From Laccaria trichodermophora (taxonomy: Eukaryota > Basidiomycota > Agaricomycetes > Agaricales > Hydnangiaceae): a stretch of DNA of 64,000 nt. How positions within the stretch are numbered: position 1 is the stretch's first letter; the number at the start of each line of letters is the position of its first letter. This document shows, one piece after another, positions 13,101 to 24,266 of this stretch. The notes beneath the pieces are model-generated. The model worked only from the letters and a program-made list of their open reading frames with translations, had not been told where the DNA came from and ran no database searches. Made by a program: the position numbers and the translations under genes. The stretch lies in the NCBI GenBank assembly GCA_018417955.1, contig JACTVC010000004.1:1612001-1676000 (forward strand). Reading direction: 5' to 3'.

Positions 13101-14007
13101 CAGGATTATAAACCAGCCGCTTGAACTGCTCCTTCATGTTAGAATAGGTTGGTTCCGCCAGAGTAGGGTCGTCCTCAATGGCCTTGACGACCTCAACTTT
13201 GATAGCAGGTGAAGCTCTAGCCAGCGAATGTGCAATAACAGGAATAATGAGGCGTGCGTTCCTAGTTTTCTCCGATGCTCGAGAAGCAAAGAAACTGCCA
13301 CCAAGAATGTTTTTCGCCTCGAGATGCTCACAGAACGTGTGCGCGATGGTCGATTTTCCAATTCCCGCCATACCTACCATCCAGTATACCCTGCTGCTAT
13401 TGGCGGCCGAGGCCCAAGTGTCCAATTGTTCGAGGACCTTTACGCGGGTCCCTTCCATGCAGCCGGTGGGTTCACCGTAAGACGACTGTCGAGTCTTATA
13501 TGATGTCATTTCGTGATTGAGTTTTTCGATGGAATCTGTGGGTATATAAGCGCCACGAAGCTTATAGCTATGTTCTGTTGAAATAGTTTATCTCACCTGG
13601 ACCCCGATGTTCATGAACCTCAATCTTGAGAAAAATTCCAATCAATATTTTAAACAACCAATAATGCTGTTCGGATCACAGGACACACATTTTTAGCGAT
13701 ATTAAGTCTTGAATCCCTTATAACAAAATCGTGCGCTCCCTGCATTACACTCTGGGATTCCCGGAGAGAAAGGAAATAAGGTAATGAATTTGTTTGCACA
13801 ATTCAAACACACCAGCGGGGTACCCTCTCCCATAACTTCCGGCGCCCTTGTAGACGTCACGCTAGATCTCGTTGGCAGGAAGCCATCTGCGGGCGTGGGC
13901 GTAGTGAACTCCAACCTCGGACCACCAGGGCATTCTTCATGTGGGTGATTTTCGCCCGTGAGGTAATCAAGCAATCGCTTGAAGTTTCCTTTCAAACGAA
14001 CAGACAT
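10190..14007 (-). pseudogene. NACHT-WD40 receptor (NLR-like), copy A
   Basis: A STAND-class receptor of the kind used by fungi in allorecognition and innate immunity. A first exon starts at the ATG at 14005-14007 (MSVRLKGNFKRLLDYLT). A short exon with IEVHEHRGP splices to SIEKLNHEM. The NACHT exon (about 13540-12010) has the P-loop GMAGIGKST, Walker B VVVIDAADE and the sensor region KIFLAS. A canonical intron then leads to the WD40 exon (about 11945-10190), with 10 repeats of 42 residues and the conserved C-terminal end ICLGYDSGRVVVVDM. In the NACHT exon a TGA at 12949-12951 stands where copy B has CGA (LASRDEN), so only a truncated product is expected. The WD40 part is open throughout. Compared with copy C, the helical N-terminal region is missing. 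Exon 1 to 2 splicing is inferred. Confidence 0.85.
10480..11745 (-). repeat. Array of 10 near-identical 126-bp WD40 repeats (copy A)
   Basis: Ten 42-codon units of the pattern VNSVAFSQDGSxVVSGSxDKTVRIWN-V-TG-VEAELKGHTDW. The framework is nearly invariant. Variation clusters at a few sites: after GS (H, K, D, P, L, R), the M/T before TG, E/K after TG, and the residues following GHT (DW, YS, SS, HN). This is the pattern of high-internal-conservation WD40 arrays known from HET-E-type NLRs, where variable positions lie on the ligand-facing surface. The high DNA identity between repeats favours unequal crossing-over and changes in repeat number. Confidence 0.9.
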
Positions 14008-16142
14008 CGTGGTTCAGACGAGAGTTTCGATGCTGTGTGGCGTCAATGTACACGATGGCCATGGGGTAGCGGGCCGCTTCACCGGGGTCACCTGACATTT
14101 CTGAGATCCCCGCACCTCTCCAAGTGAACACACAATGGTGTGGTTCGGCATCAAGTCAGCGAGGACGCAGGGAAGTGCCAGAAAAAACGGTGGTCAACGG
14201 AGAAGTGCGAAGGGAAAACAACGTCTTTTTAGCAGACTTGAGGGGACGAAGAGACAACATTTCATTCTAGATATTCACAAGGGACAAGCTAAAACGAACC
14301 TTAAAGGACGAGCACACATAGATGGCTCGTTCACCATCATTAAGTAGGACCTAGCACCCTATCACGCTAGATGTCATTTTAGCTCTACCTCCTGTCATCC
14401 ATCGTCCCTCACATTTCTTCTCGCCCCTCTCGCTACCATCCTCCTCACTAATCCGCAGGAGTGGGGGTTGTGTTTCATATGTTGGGAGGACAAGCACGCA
14501 CTGAGGCAGACGACGAATGATGGGGTCGCAAGGATGATCTTGGTTTCCTTCAGCAAGGGCCCATTTTGTCGGCGGTCGTAAGTTGTGATGTTTTGGCCGG
14601 GCTTGGAAGCACCGCATCCCACCACCGCTGGATAGCTGACGTTAGGGAGAGCCGTTGGTCACGGAGCAGCTGCGGAGTGGTGAGATCTAAATGGGGAGGA
14701 CCACAGGAAGGCATGGGCACGAATCACGGAACGCCAAACGGTTGCAGGGGTCAGCACGGGCAATCACATCATCCTTCGCACTGACATTCGAAGCAGGCGT
14801 TGGTTCATCACCTACGGGACGGTGTGCTCGTTTGTGTAAACTTGACGCCTTGGCCCTTGGGTTGCTACGTCATTGACCCTGCAAAACGATAATGTGATTA
14901 GCTCGTCGTCGAAAGCCGGAGATGTTGTAGTCAAACCCAAAGCAATAGGACGTACAAGACATCACCCAGCGTTTTACGTATAGGACGTGGTCCAGGGCAG
15001 TTTAATGCGTCGTGGTGAGTCGAGTGCGTCGGATGTTGAACGTGCTTGGTCGATCTTAAGCCTGACCAAAAGAAACCAGGGCCACAACATAGCCAAGGGC
15101 AGCAGACTGGTACGGGGTTTGGGAGCTGCGCTCTAGAAATGAAGACGCTTAGCGTGAATTGATCAGTCAAAGAATTGACGTTCGTACCTGCGATGAAACA
15201 CTGTTTTTGATTCTTCTCCACCACAACTACCCTCTCGTCCTCAGCACATCGTCATAGGAACCGTATCCCTGGCGTCGTGAATCGAGCCCGGGGGAATGGT
15301 ACAGTACTGATGAATGTATTCTTAACAAACTAGAACTTAGAAAGCAATTAGAAAGGGTAGAGCGTGAACGTACGGTACGTGACGCAATCTTCCGGACTCG
15401 TCCTCCAGCCGTTGATCAACCTATGATCGAAACGTTGACGGGCAGTGTATATGCTGTTTGAGTTTGTGTCGCAGAGGTAGAAATTATGGGCGGTGACCGG
15501 TATACATCAGTAAGAGACTTGGATGACAGGCGATACAAGTTGTTAGAGAAGAGGACTGGATGAATCTGAGAGACACGTACTTGATTACTCATTAGCTCCA
15601 CCTTTCATGTATCCGCGGCCAACTTCATTTGCAATGGACACACACGCGGTTAAAGGATCCGAGAGAGAGCGAAACTGGCTGAGCGCGGTTTTCTTCCTCG
15701 GCCAAAGGTGCCGGTGGGCAGTGTCGGACGGTGGGCACACGGTGGATGGTCCTACCCTCCGAGTCCTAGTACTCACTGGCGTTGCTCACAGCCAAGTAAG
15801 TAACGGAAAATGGCCAGGTGCCAGGTGCAGTGAATATACAAGAAAATGGTCCGAGTGGTCGTGTTCCATGGGTATTAGGAAGTAAAAATGACGATAAATA
15901 AGATTTAGATGTGAGTGAAGGGTGTAAAACTAATTGCGAGCGCAGCGAGCAATCATTGACTAACGGTGAATTTAGATGTGAGTGAAGTCATAATGATATT
16001 TGATAGAGATTGCGTGGGTTGGACCCGGTTTGACCAAACATTGAACTCAAACCACCACCTTGCTCACTCCGACGCGACATGATTGACATCTTGACGGACT
16101 CGTTCAATCGTCTATAGGGACACGAGCGCATTTCTTGAGCTA
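14008..16142. other. Divergent spacer between receptor A and TDG A
   Basis: Contains the 5' flanks of two divergent genes. The part next to the receptor (14008-14130) is homologous to 38643-38760 in unit 2 and to about 59760-59845 beside copy C. The rest matches 38760-40726 with many small indels. No frame stays open across both copies, and I see no recognisable gene. The dispersed repeat lies at about 15225-15360. Confidence 0.6.
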
Positions 16143-17559
16143 ATGGCGCCAAAACACAAATCAAGAGACGAGGAGGAGGCACTTTCCGAAACCTCTGGAA
16201 TCACGGAACAACATGAAGCACCTGAAGTTTCCAAGGTCTCCGAATGTTTCCAAGCCTCATTGGCTCGGTTCGCCTTTGCCCACTGGCATTCGTCGAATCA
16301 AAAATTCAAGGCGCACGGCCACGGCAAAGCCACAACAACACAGAGGAGTCCACGAAATCAGGATCATGCAAAAGAGTCGGACAGCCCAATAGCCTCAAGA
16401 TCTCGCGTAAAGGATCTGAGGACTAGAAAGCGGTCGATTTCAGCACTCGACGAAGGTCCCAATGAACCGGTCGGTCGTTTAAAACCTGGCTCTCCCTCCA
16501 AGAAACAGAAACGGGGGTATGCCGAGCCGTCTACGTACGCTCACCTGCGGGAACTTCGGAATCACTTGCGGAGTGGGTTAGAGGGTGAGTCAATCAAAGC
16601 ATGAACATTCCAAACCAACTCCTCACACACTCTTTCAGTAGTTTTTTGTGGTATCAAGTGAGTTCGTCGGACTGCCACTCTTGACACGCTAATGATCGTT
16701 CTCAGCCCCGGTCAGACGTCCGCTGAGATAGGTCACCACTTTGGTGGTCCAACAAACCACTTCTGGAGCTGCCTGTACGAATCAGGCTTCACGACACGAC
16801 TTCTCCGTCCTCAAGAAGACTTCATTCTCCCAGAACAGTTCTCGATCGGGATGGTACGCCTTTTCCCCTTTTATTAAGCGCGACAATGGTACTCATATCT
16901 TCAATGATAGACGAATCTGGTTGATCGTCCAACACCTGAGGTATCAATACCTCTCATGCAAAGTTCCCAGTCACCGACGATCTCATCATCCGTAGCAAAG
17001 CGAGCTATCCAAGGCTGAGCAAATAGCGGGAGTTCCTGCTCTCCTCGCCAAGATCGCCACACACCGCCCCAAGATTGTATGCTTTGTCGGGCTGTTAATC
17101 GCGGACATCGTCAAATTTAAAGTGATACCGGTAATTGTGAGATTGTCTTCGTCCTAGCCCCCGTTACTTACTCGTCAACAGGCTGGAAAGGGCCGGAAGA
17201 CGAAGGCGGCTATCGGAATCCAGCCTTACAAGGTTCAATATCAAGGTGAACAAGGCAAGGAAATTCGTTCTGTCTTGACGATTGATGGATGGTAATTGGG
17301 CTCCTTGACAGCACGCCCCAAGGAAACCCTCTTCTATGCTGTGTCGAGTACGTCGGGTCGCGTGGTTACGTACCAGGCGAGTTCTCGTCTAGAAGCTCCC
17401 CATTTCTTTTCTTTTTTTTGATTCCAAACTTCGTAGAAAAAGGACAAAGTAAACCAGTTCAAGGCTGTGAAGTCGGTCTTGGAATCTCTACGGAACAACA
17501 ATGTTGATACCTCCTCTCTTCACGCTCTCCAACTGAACGATCTACAATGTGTAATCTAA
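16143..17559 (+). CDS. TDG/MUG-type mismatch-specific uracil/thymine DNA glycosylase, copy A
   Basis: Removes thymine or uracil from G:T and G:U mismatches in nuclear DNA, the step repairing deaminated (methyl)cytosine. The model has eight exons: 16143-16584, 16638-16656 (19 nt), 16706-16853, 16911-16940, 16996-17130, 17182-17266, 17312-17376 and 17437-17559, giving about 348 aa. A basic disordered N-terminus (SPSKKQKRG) precedes VVFCGINPGQTSAEIGHHF, the family's catalytic GINPG motif, then GGPTNHFWSCL and TNLVDRPTPE. IGIQPYK follows, then the second motif AVSSTSGRVVTYQ. The last intron uses a GC donor (CAG/GCGAGT). The exon 6 donor is uncertain: GT at 17267 keeps frame, while the better-looking GTAATT at 17289 does not. 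All family motifs are intact and no in-frame stop was found. It converges on BRR2 fragment B. Probably the functional copy. Confidence 0.85.
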
Positions 17560-17864
17560 GTTCATGTCCCACCATGCATATGTATGTAGTTTCATCGATG
17601 TAATCTTCCAACTGTTGTTCTTCGTACTCTATCACATAACCCTCCATGTTGCGTTGACAAGTGACCTTGAAGGAGAGGTTCCCCGTGATGGGAGGCCAGT
17701 GTTGACTATTTTCGTGAAGCAACCTCTATACAATGAATATCGAGAACGGGTGGCGCATTATGAAACGATGACCAGCTCCATTCTCAACGAGAACAACAAG
17801 AAATTATTGAGCAACTACAAAAAAAGATACAAATACACAAATCATAATGCATAAGCCCCAAAGT

Positions 17865-20626
17865 CTACTCGTCCTCATCGCTATCCATATCCTCATCACT
17901 GTCGCTATCCTCTCCTTCAAGCACCTCAATGGGTTCGAGACCAATGTCGTGGTCAGCACCAACGTAAGAATCACAGATAACATAGAGCTTCAGTGAGTGG
18001 GTGCCCTTCGGCAACGTAAACTCAAGTTTAACGGCAAGACTCTTCGTCACCGTGACTCGCTTGATGACGAGGAGCTGGCGAGAGGCAGGATCTCCGACGA
18101 CGAGCCACCAATTCGCCAACTTCTTGAGGGGATAGAACGGTGCAACAACGTTTTGGTCGCCATCGTCTTCCTCGTCTGCGTCACGTGCCAGCGATACTTG
18201 AAGGATGATTGGCGCGCCTGCGGTGTATTCTCCTTTGACAAGCTCGTGAGAGATGTCGAGGGTGGGGTAGGAGTTGACAAAGGTTGCCACATCTCGCCTG
18301 AAATGACGTGAGCTTCGATCGTAGGGAAAAGTTTGTGATTCTTACATTTGGGCGGGCGTCATCTGGAGCAACTCGTTTCTACGGTCGTCCTCGAGCTCCA
18401 TAATGTCATAGACGGAATCGACACCAGCGTCCTTACAACGCTTGATTACCTGAAGCGACGATGACTTGTGAGCGAATGACTCTGTTACAGCGTGAATTTA
18501 CTTACCTCAGTCTCAAAGTGAGGGATCTGTTTCAGAGGCGAATCCGTCTCCCACATGGCTTGTACACACATCTGGGATAGATCCATTGCACCCAGGGCGC
18601 TCAGCCAAGCACTAGACGACATCACATCGACGCTGGCCGACAAAAGATTGAGTACTTTCTCCAAGACAAGAACCTGGTCAGCCGCCAGATCAGGCGGCAA
18701 TTGCAACCGTGAGAAGTGAGCTTGAAGGAGCAGGATCGTTTTGAAGTGGGGGGCCTCGAAGTCGGCCCGCTCTAGTTTGACTGGGACGCGGTCGTAAATA
18801 CGACGAAGAAGAGCATCTTCGTGTCTCCGAATCGGGATAGTTTCGAATTCGGCCGATGACGATACAACCTCAAGAAGGCCTTTCAACTTCGTACGCTCCT
18901 TGAGGGACAATGTGTACACCTCGACCGTCACATCTAATACGCGGATAAGCCATTGGGTGACTTCCAAGTGATAGGCACTCACAAGAGATATTGTAATAGG
19001 CAGCGATCATTCCAAGATTGAGCGCCGACACGTCCATTTCGTCCTCTGAAGAAAGGATCAGACAGATTAGCAGGAAAAAAGGGAAGAAACCTACCAATTG
19101 CGATATACTTTGAATTCACGAGATCACTCAAAGTGTTCTCAACAAGTTCTGAAAGGTGGTCGGACAGATGCTGATGGCTGACATTGTGCAGATTGTAATA
19201 GTTCGGGTTTTGAGTCATTCGGCGGTAGAAGTAAGTCCAAGTGAGAATATCCTGAGGGATAGAACGTAAACGCAATGAAGAAACATGATCGGGAGTCGCT
19301 TACCATAGCATCTTGCTTGTTCTCGATCGTTTTGACTGCGATCTCCGCGAGGAAGTAGTCATGAAGGAGATGGGTCGGAAGATGTGACTCGATTGGTAGC
19401 CCTTCAGCAAGGAACTTCTTGTAGAAGTCCTTCCGTGTTTGCTGGCACATGAGCACACATCGACTGCGCTCATCTTCCATTGGCCGACAAGCGCGGCCCA
19501 TCATTTGGAGAACGTCCATGACTGGGTAGTCGATGTAACGATGCTCCTTGCCCTCATAGAACTGGCCACCCATGATGATCACCATGTAACTCGCCACTGG
19601 TAAGCTCCAAGCCGTGTCTTTTGACGCAACAAGCAATTGGATAGCTCCTGATTCAAACAGGCGCTGAACGATGCGTTTGTCCTGCTTATTGAGAGCCTCG
19701 TGGTAGTACCCGATACGTGGTTGAGTGTTTTAACGAGGCCCTTGTCGCTGATGTGGTCCAGGTGCGGTTGTAAGTCGTCAAGCTCGATGTTGAGGAATCG
19801 ATCGGGTTTATCGTCCGCTAGGCAGTGAGTTAGAAGGTCGTCGACCCTAAGGCGGCACTGTCGCCTAGAGGGAACAAAAACGATAACGGGTTTTGAGGGA
19901 GAGTACTCCAGAACGGCGAGGTAGGCAGGCTTTGACATGGCGATCATTAGGGAGGGGAAATGGGGGATGGTGAAGGACTGAAGATGTATGTTCATATCAA
20001 GGGGACGGGCACTAGTAATAACGTTAGTATGCAGCCTTCGAGAAGCAATGGAAGGGGAATACCTTGGTGAAAAGTTGAAGATCGCATGAGAAGGTGCACC
20101 CATCCACTCGCCCAGATCTCGGGCGTTCGCGAGAGAGACTCCACAAGCGACTATGCGTGTCTTGATTTCTGTCTGCGCAGATACATAACGCGTGCGGGAA
20201 ATGACGACCTCGTAGGTGGGTACCACTTCACCGCCGACCAACTGGACCTCATCAGCAATAAGAAGACCGATATTTTGGATGTTTTTGCGTTGTCGCCACC
20301 GTCGTGAAAGGACGTCCCACTGTTAATAAGTGAGAAAAAAAGCGAAAGTAGAATGGAAAGATGTGACGAACCTGCGTTGGTGTGCAGACAATGACGTCTC
20401 CTTTCTCCGAAAGCCTCAGATCAGCACCAACGATCTCCTTCCCGCCTTGTAGCTTTTTGAACTTGGCTCGACATTCCACGACTCGTTGATCAACCATTCC
20501 TTGATATGGCTCGATACAAACCGCTCGGGGTTGCTCTCTCTTACTCCAGAGACGAAGGAGAGCAAATTCTGCGCAGATTGTCTTGCCGTTACCGGTAGGC
20601 GCACCAATGATAACATTTTCGTCAAG
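17865..20626 (-). pseudogene. brr2: BRR2 helicase fragment B (5'-truncated, frameshifted)
   Basis: Matches the 3' part of the intact BRR2 from the acidic C-terminus (17865, [12 protein letters not shown]) back into helicase cassette 2, where homology ends near 20626 just past the P-loop region (position of NVFIGAPTG). Upstream exons are absent. Lesions relative to the intact copy: a 1-nt deletion near 19716 shifts frame after DKGLVKTL, and an in-frame 18-nt deletion near 20426 removes most of the SLTGETS motif of the first RecA lobe. The fragment is thus non-functional. Its acidic tail is preserved, which also gives the expected C-terminus of fragment A, cut off by the window edge. Confidence 0.92.
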
Positions 20627-21188
20627 TTGGTATGGGTGAGTAAACGACCCCCTGGTGACGGTCCTTCGAAGAAAGGAAGCTTCACCCGATCTAGGGCAAA
20701 CGGCGCAGCACGTTCACCGTCGCACGACCAGTCTCTCATCTACACCATGAAGACCTACGGTCCATCGATCGTTGTCCTAAACGCGTGATGAGCATTTTGC
20801 AAAAAGTTGATGAAAGAGAGCGCGTACCGTAACCTTCAGCAACAAGACAGTGACATGCGCAGCCCAACTCCCTCTCCATTTCTCGTCGATCTCTAATTTC
20901 ACCGGTGGGAGGGGGTTAATTGTGGCGATGGGGTTTCCAAATCATCCGAGGACGAGAATTACGGCGGAGAAGCGTTTGTGAAATGCAAGGGAGCCGACAT
21001 AGCCTCACTGATGGAGAGATACGAGGGTGTAGCTGGATAAATAGAGAAAGATACGTACTGCTGCCTCAGACCCATCCCGTATCGAATATCCCTCGTGCAG
21101 TGGACTTTCCAGAGCCTATACCAGCTTTGTAGCTTGTGCGTGAGCATGATCTTTCACTTCCTCTGTTAGGTTGTCAACCAAGGAGCAA
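20627..21188. other. Unit 2-specific 562-bp filler at the BRR2/module M junction
   Basis: In unit 1 BRR2 homology runs directly into module M at 4838/4839. In unit 2 the BRR2 homology ends about 2.2 kb earlier and this unrelated stretch intervenes before module M resumes at 21189. I found no match to other parts of the window and no convincing gene. It is most simply read as a deletion with filler DNA or a replaced segment. Confidence 0.6.
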
Positions 21189-23884
21189 TTGCCAATGACA
21201 GATTGAGCTCACCTCAGCGAGTAAGTGTCGACCACAGCTTGAGCTCTTAGTCTCACATGTAAAGAGAAATTTGAGTGTGAATCCGAGGCGAGCGAACGGT
21301 AAGTAATATGCGAGCTGGAGGTCGAGGACAAAAACGTTCACGTTGATCAAGTGTTGAACAATGTTTGTTTTCTTTCCACTACCATCAACCACGTACTCAA
21401 GGAGCTGCACTATCGACGAGTTTCCTCAGCTCATCAAGCGAGCTAGGTCATGAAGTAAGTATCTTATTTTTATAGTTCAATGATCACGTCTTTAACTTAT
21501 GGTAATCACCATCTTAGCACTGCGGATTTGGAGTCGGCAACTGCATCAGGCCTCGAAGATTGGCGGCACCTTACTTTCAAAAGCTATGGTTGATACGTCA
21601 AGACATTGAGAATCGAAAGGAGTGGCCCCAGCAACCTTCTCGAGGTGAGTACGCCACCCCGTCTTCCACAACGTGAGCTAAACCTCGGTACTCAGACATT
21701 CGATGCGCGCGAATACGACAGAACGGCTATCGTATATCCTTCGCGACGATGTACCCTTGTTCTCAATTAAGGCCGGCGCTCTCCTTCCTTACCTCACACA
21801 CGATCTCTTTCCACGTTCTTCCTGGGGTACGGAGGTATGCCCTGCTTCACCCGCTGTTCAACGGATCAATATGACCTTACTTTCCGCAGGGCTATGTATA
21901 TGTACAATGACAACACGGCCTTTGAGGGGCATTGAAGCTACAACATTGCGGGTTATCACAATCACATCCCCTTCAAATATCCCTCCACTTCTCAACCCAA
22001 CAAACACTCCTGCCACATGACAACAACAACATGGCCTAAATCGCTTTGGGCTTATGCATGACCTGTCTCCGGCCCGTTTCATCCTCTGGTATCTACACAC
22101 CAACTGACGGCCCAACTCGTCATCTTCAGGAGAAGAACGACCAGAGCCATATGACCCTGCCATCAACCCCATCCCACCGCGTGTTGACGAGCAGGGTCTC
22201 TCGGCGGACTCTTCGATAATGAGCAGGGGGAGACGCATTCATTGCAATCCAATCCCTGCTGGAGGAGGAAGAAAAGGGGGACGGCCCAGCCCATTGAAGG
22301 CGGGCGGAATGAGAATCTTCGGGTTTGACGATTACCTATCCAATACCCCGCCAATGACGCTGAGGATGCGCCTTCATTCCATCCTCCTCACCGCAGCAGT
22401 AGTGGCAGCACGCCTACAACAACGCCAACTACCCAAACTTTGATTTCGACGCCGCTCCATCTAACATACCCACCATCTAAAAAATCGAAGCGACTGAAGC
22501 AGCCGAGGCGGAGGCGAGGGACGGCGAGGAAGGAGATGAAGAGGCTTGTGGAGGCTGATGTGGTTGGCGATGGAGACGGGTTGCAGAGGAGTTATGGGTT
22601 GGCGCTGCTTAGGCGTCTCAGTGGGGCGGGACTACGTCTATCTTTCTGTCGGGGTCTCCCTCTCACTCTCACCAGCATTCGAGCGGAGGACCCGGCGCTT
22701 TGTCCCCACCGAGCAAGACGACGAATATGCCGATCTCGACGGAGGTGTCTTCACGTGCAAAAGTCAAGAGCCGCACTCACTCGAACTCGAATGGATGAAC
22801 ATCAAATTCGCGTCATAACCACTCTTCGTTGAGCCGCACCTCCGCGTCTGCCTCTGACCAAGCTCAACAACACAACTGACAATCCACCCTTCCTGTCATT
22901 GGGAACACCAGGTGCACTGATCCGTCCACCAGCCTCGACTGGCCCTGCTCGACGGTGCTTGGACTTACGATCTAAGCCTCGCTGACGCTGAACGCGGATG
23001 AGGAAGGTGATGCGAGGGAGGGTGATCGTGAGGATGTGTTTGACCTTGATCTTGATTGGGAAGTTGAGGAGCATTTGAACTTGGGGTTGGGGAGATGTTG
23101 GGGAAGTAGGTACCCCTTCAAAAGTTCACTAGCATTGCTCTTCTGTCACACCCCATCGCACCATTCCGTCCAGCTCTCCTTTCTAACTCTATCCTCGTCG
23201 TTATTTTACAAAAAGTATTGCCTACGTCTATATACTGCCCTTTACACGATCACCCCCTTCGACAGAACTGCTCCTCGTAGTTCGGGCTGTTATGGCCCTC
23301 CTCCAGTCACCCTCTCTGTCCTCTGCGCGCTGGAAGTTTTGCTGCTGTCGCCGCTAAGAGCTTGTTTAGTCTGACGGGTAATCACGACGAACGATATACA
23401 AGTACCTCTCACATCGATGTTGGCTCATCAGCTCCGGCAGACGTCGGACGGCATTCTCGCAAGTATGACGTTGATGCGTTGGAGGACAGGCCCGACTGCC
23501 ATGTCATCAAGCCTATGAAACGCAACCCATTAGCTCGGCATCGAAAAAAGAGGGAAAGCAAGAGCATACATAGACGTCTCTTTACGCAATTAGAAATTTG
23601 AACTTCAAAGGGTAAAGACGAAGGCATTCGTTCACGGTGAGATTGAAGGTTTGGAGATTGAATAGACGGCTCGAGAGGTTTAGAAGATCATGAAAATTTT
23701 GAATATGTCGGACGTTGTTTTGTTCGGTAGGCGGCGCTGTGTCGGGCTACAATGTATGTTGAATGTGGGACATCTGTTGATCGATGGACAGCGTCAACGC
23801 ACAGCATGGGCGGGCTGGAGATTCAATGGGCTAGTGAACTGCCCTCGGCGTCGGTTCTGGAAGTTTAAGTGTCTTAGTAGATAC
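21189..23884. repeat. Module M, copy in unit 2
   Basis: Collinear with 4839-7460, sharing the start (CAATGACAGATTGAGCTCAC) and the acidic patch FDLDLDWEVEE near 23040-23070. Protein-like patches include LFSIKAGALLPYLTHDLF near 21760-21810, but frames are again broken and differ from unit 1. One segment (22440-22832, 130 codons) is open here and 112 codons long in unit 1. Function unknown. Confidence 0.5.
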
Positions 23885-23888
23885 ATGG

Positions 23889-24258
23889 TTGTTGAGGAAT
23901 TAGCACTCGTACCTGAGATACAACACCGGCTTGACCCCTCCTACACAACTACCTTCTGCTCTGTGCCTCAATGCATTGTCAGAAAACTAGTGCTTAGAAG
24001 ACGATACGCCATGGACGAACCTTACGAATCCGAAGGATAATCGATATCAATTTTTAGGCCTTAGGCCTTGTACAAGTAACCTCGAGTCCGTAGACGAGAC
24101 GCGGTAACTATAAGTAACGAGCTGGAAAAGATGACGCGTAGATGAGGGTGGTGGTCAAGGACAATGTCAACCAGACACCCACCTTATGTAAACGAGACGG
24201 AACCACGCGTATTCCATTTAGACCCCAGTTGAATATGGAGCAGAACAAGTTCGTGGTG
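23889..24258. other. Unit 2 spacer left of the hAT-like element
   Basis: Collinear with the right flank of the MITE in unit 1 (8059-8405). It lacks some unit 1 sequence and carries about 140 extra bases near 24020-24160. The dispersed repeat is at 23930-24010. No gene seen. Confidence 0.5.
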
Positions 24259-24266
24259 GTCGACAA

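Larger units (their letters stand above)
1..17988. repeat. Tandem segmental duplication, unit 1
   Basis: The first bases of the window recur at 17989 and again at 42556 in the same orientation. Between these points the order of blocks is the same: BRR2 3' part, module M, spacer with a 144-codon reading frame, NACHT-WD40 gene, spacer, TDG gene. Sampled blocks differ mostly by single bases and small indels. Unit 1 is 17988 bp and contains a MITE-like insertion (7471-8054) that unit 2 lacks. Its BRR2 fragment is longer than that of unit 2 (4838 bp against about 2638 bp). The left end of the block may lie outside the window. Confidence 0.9.
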
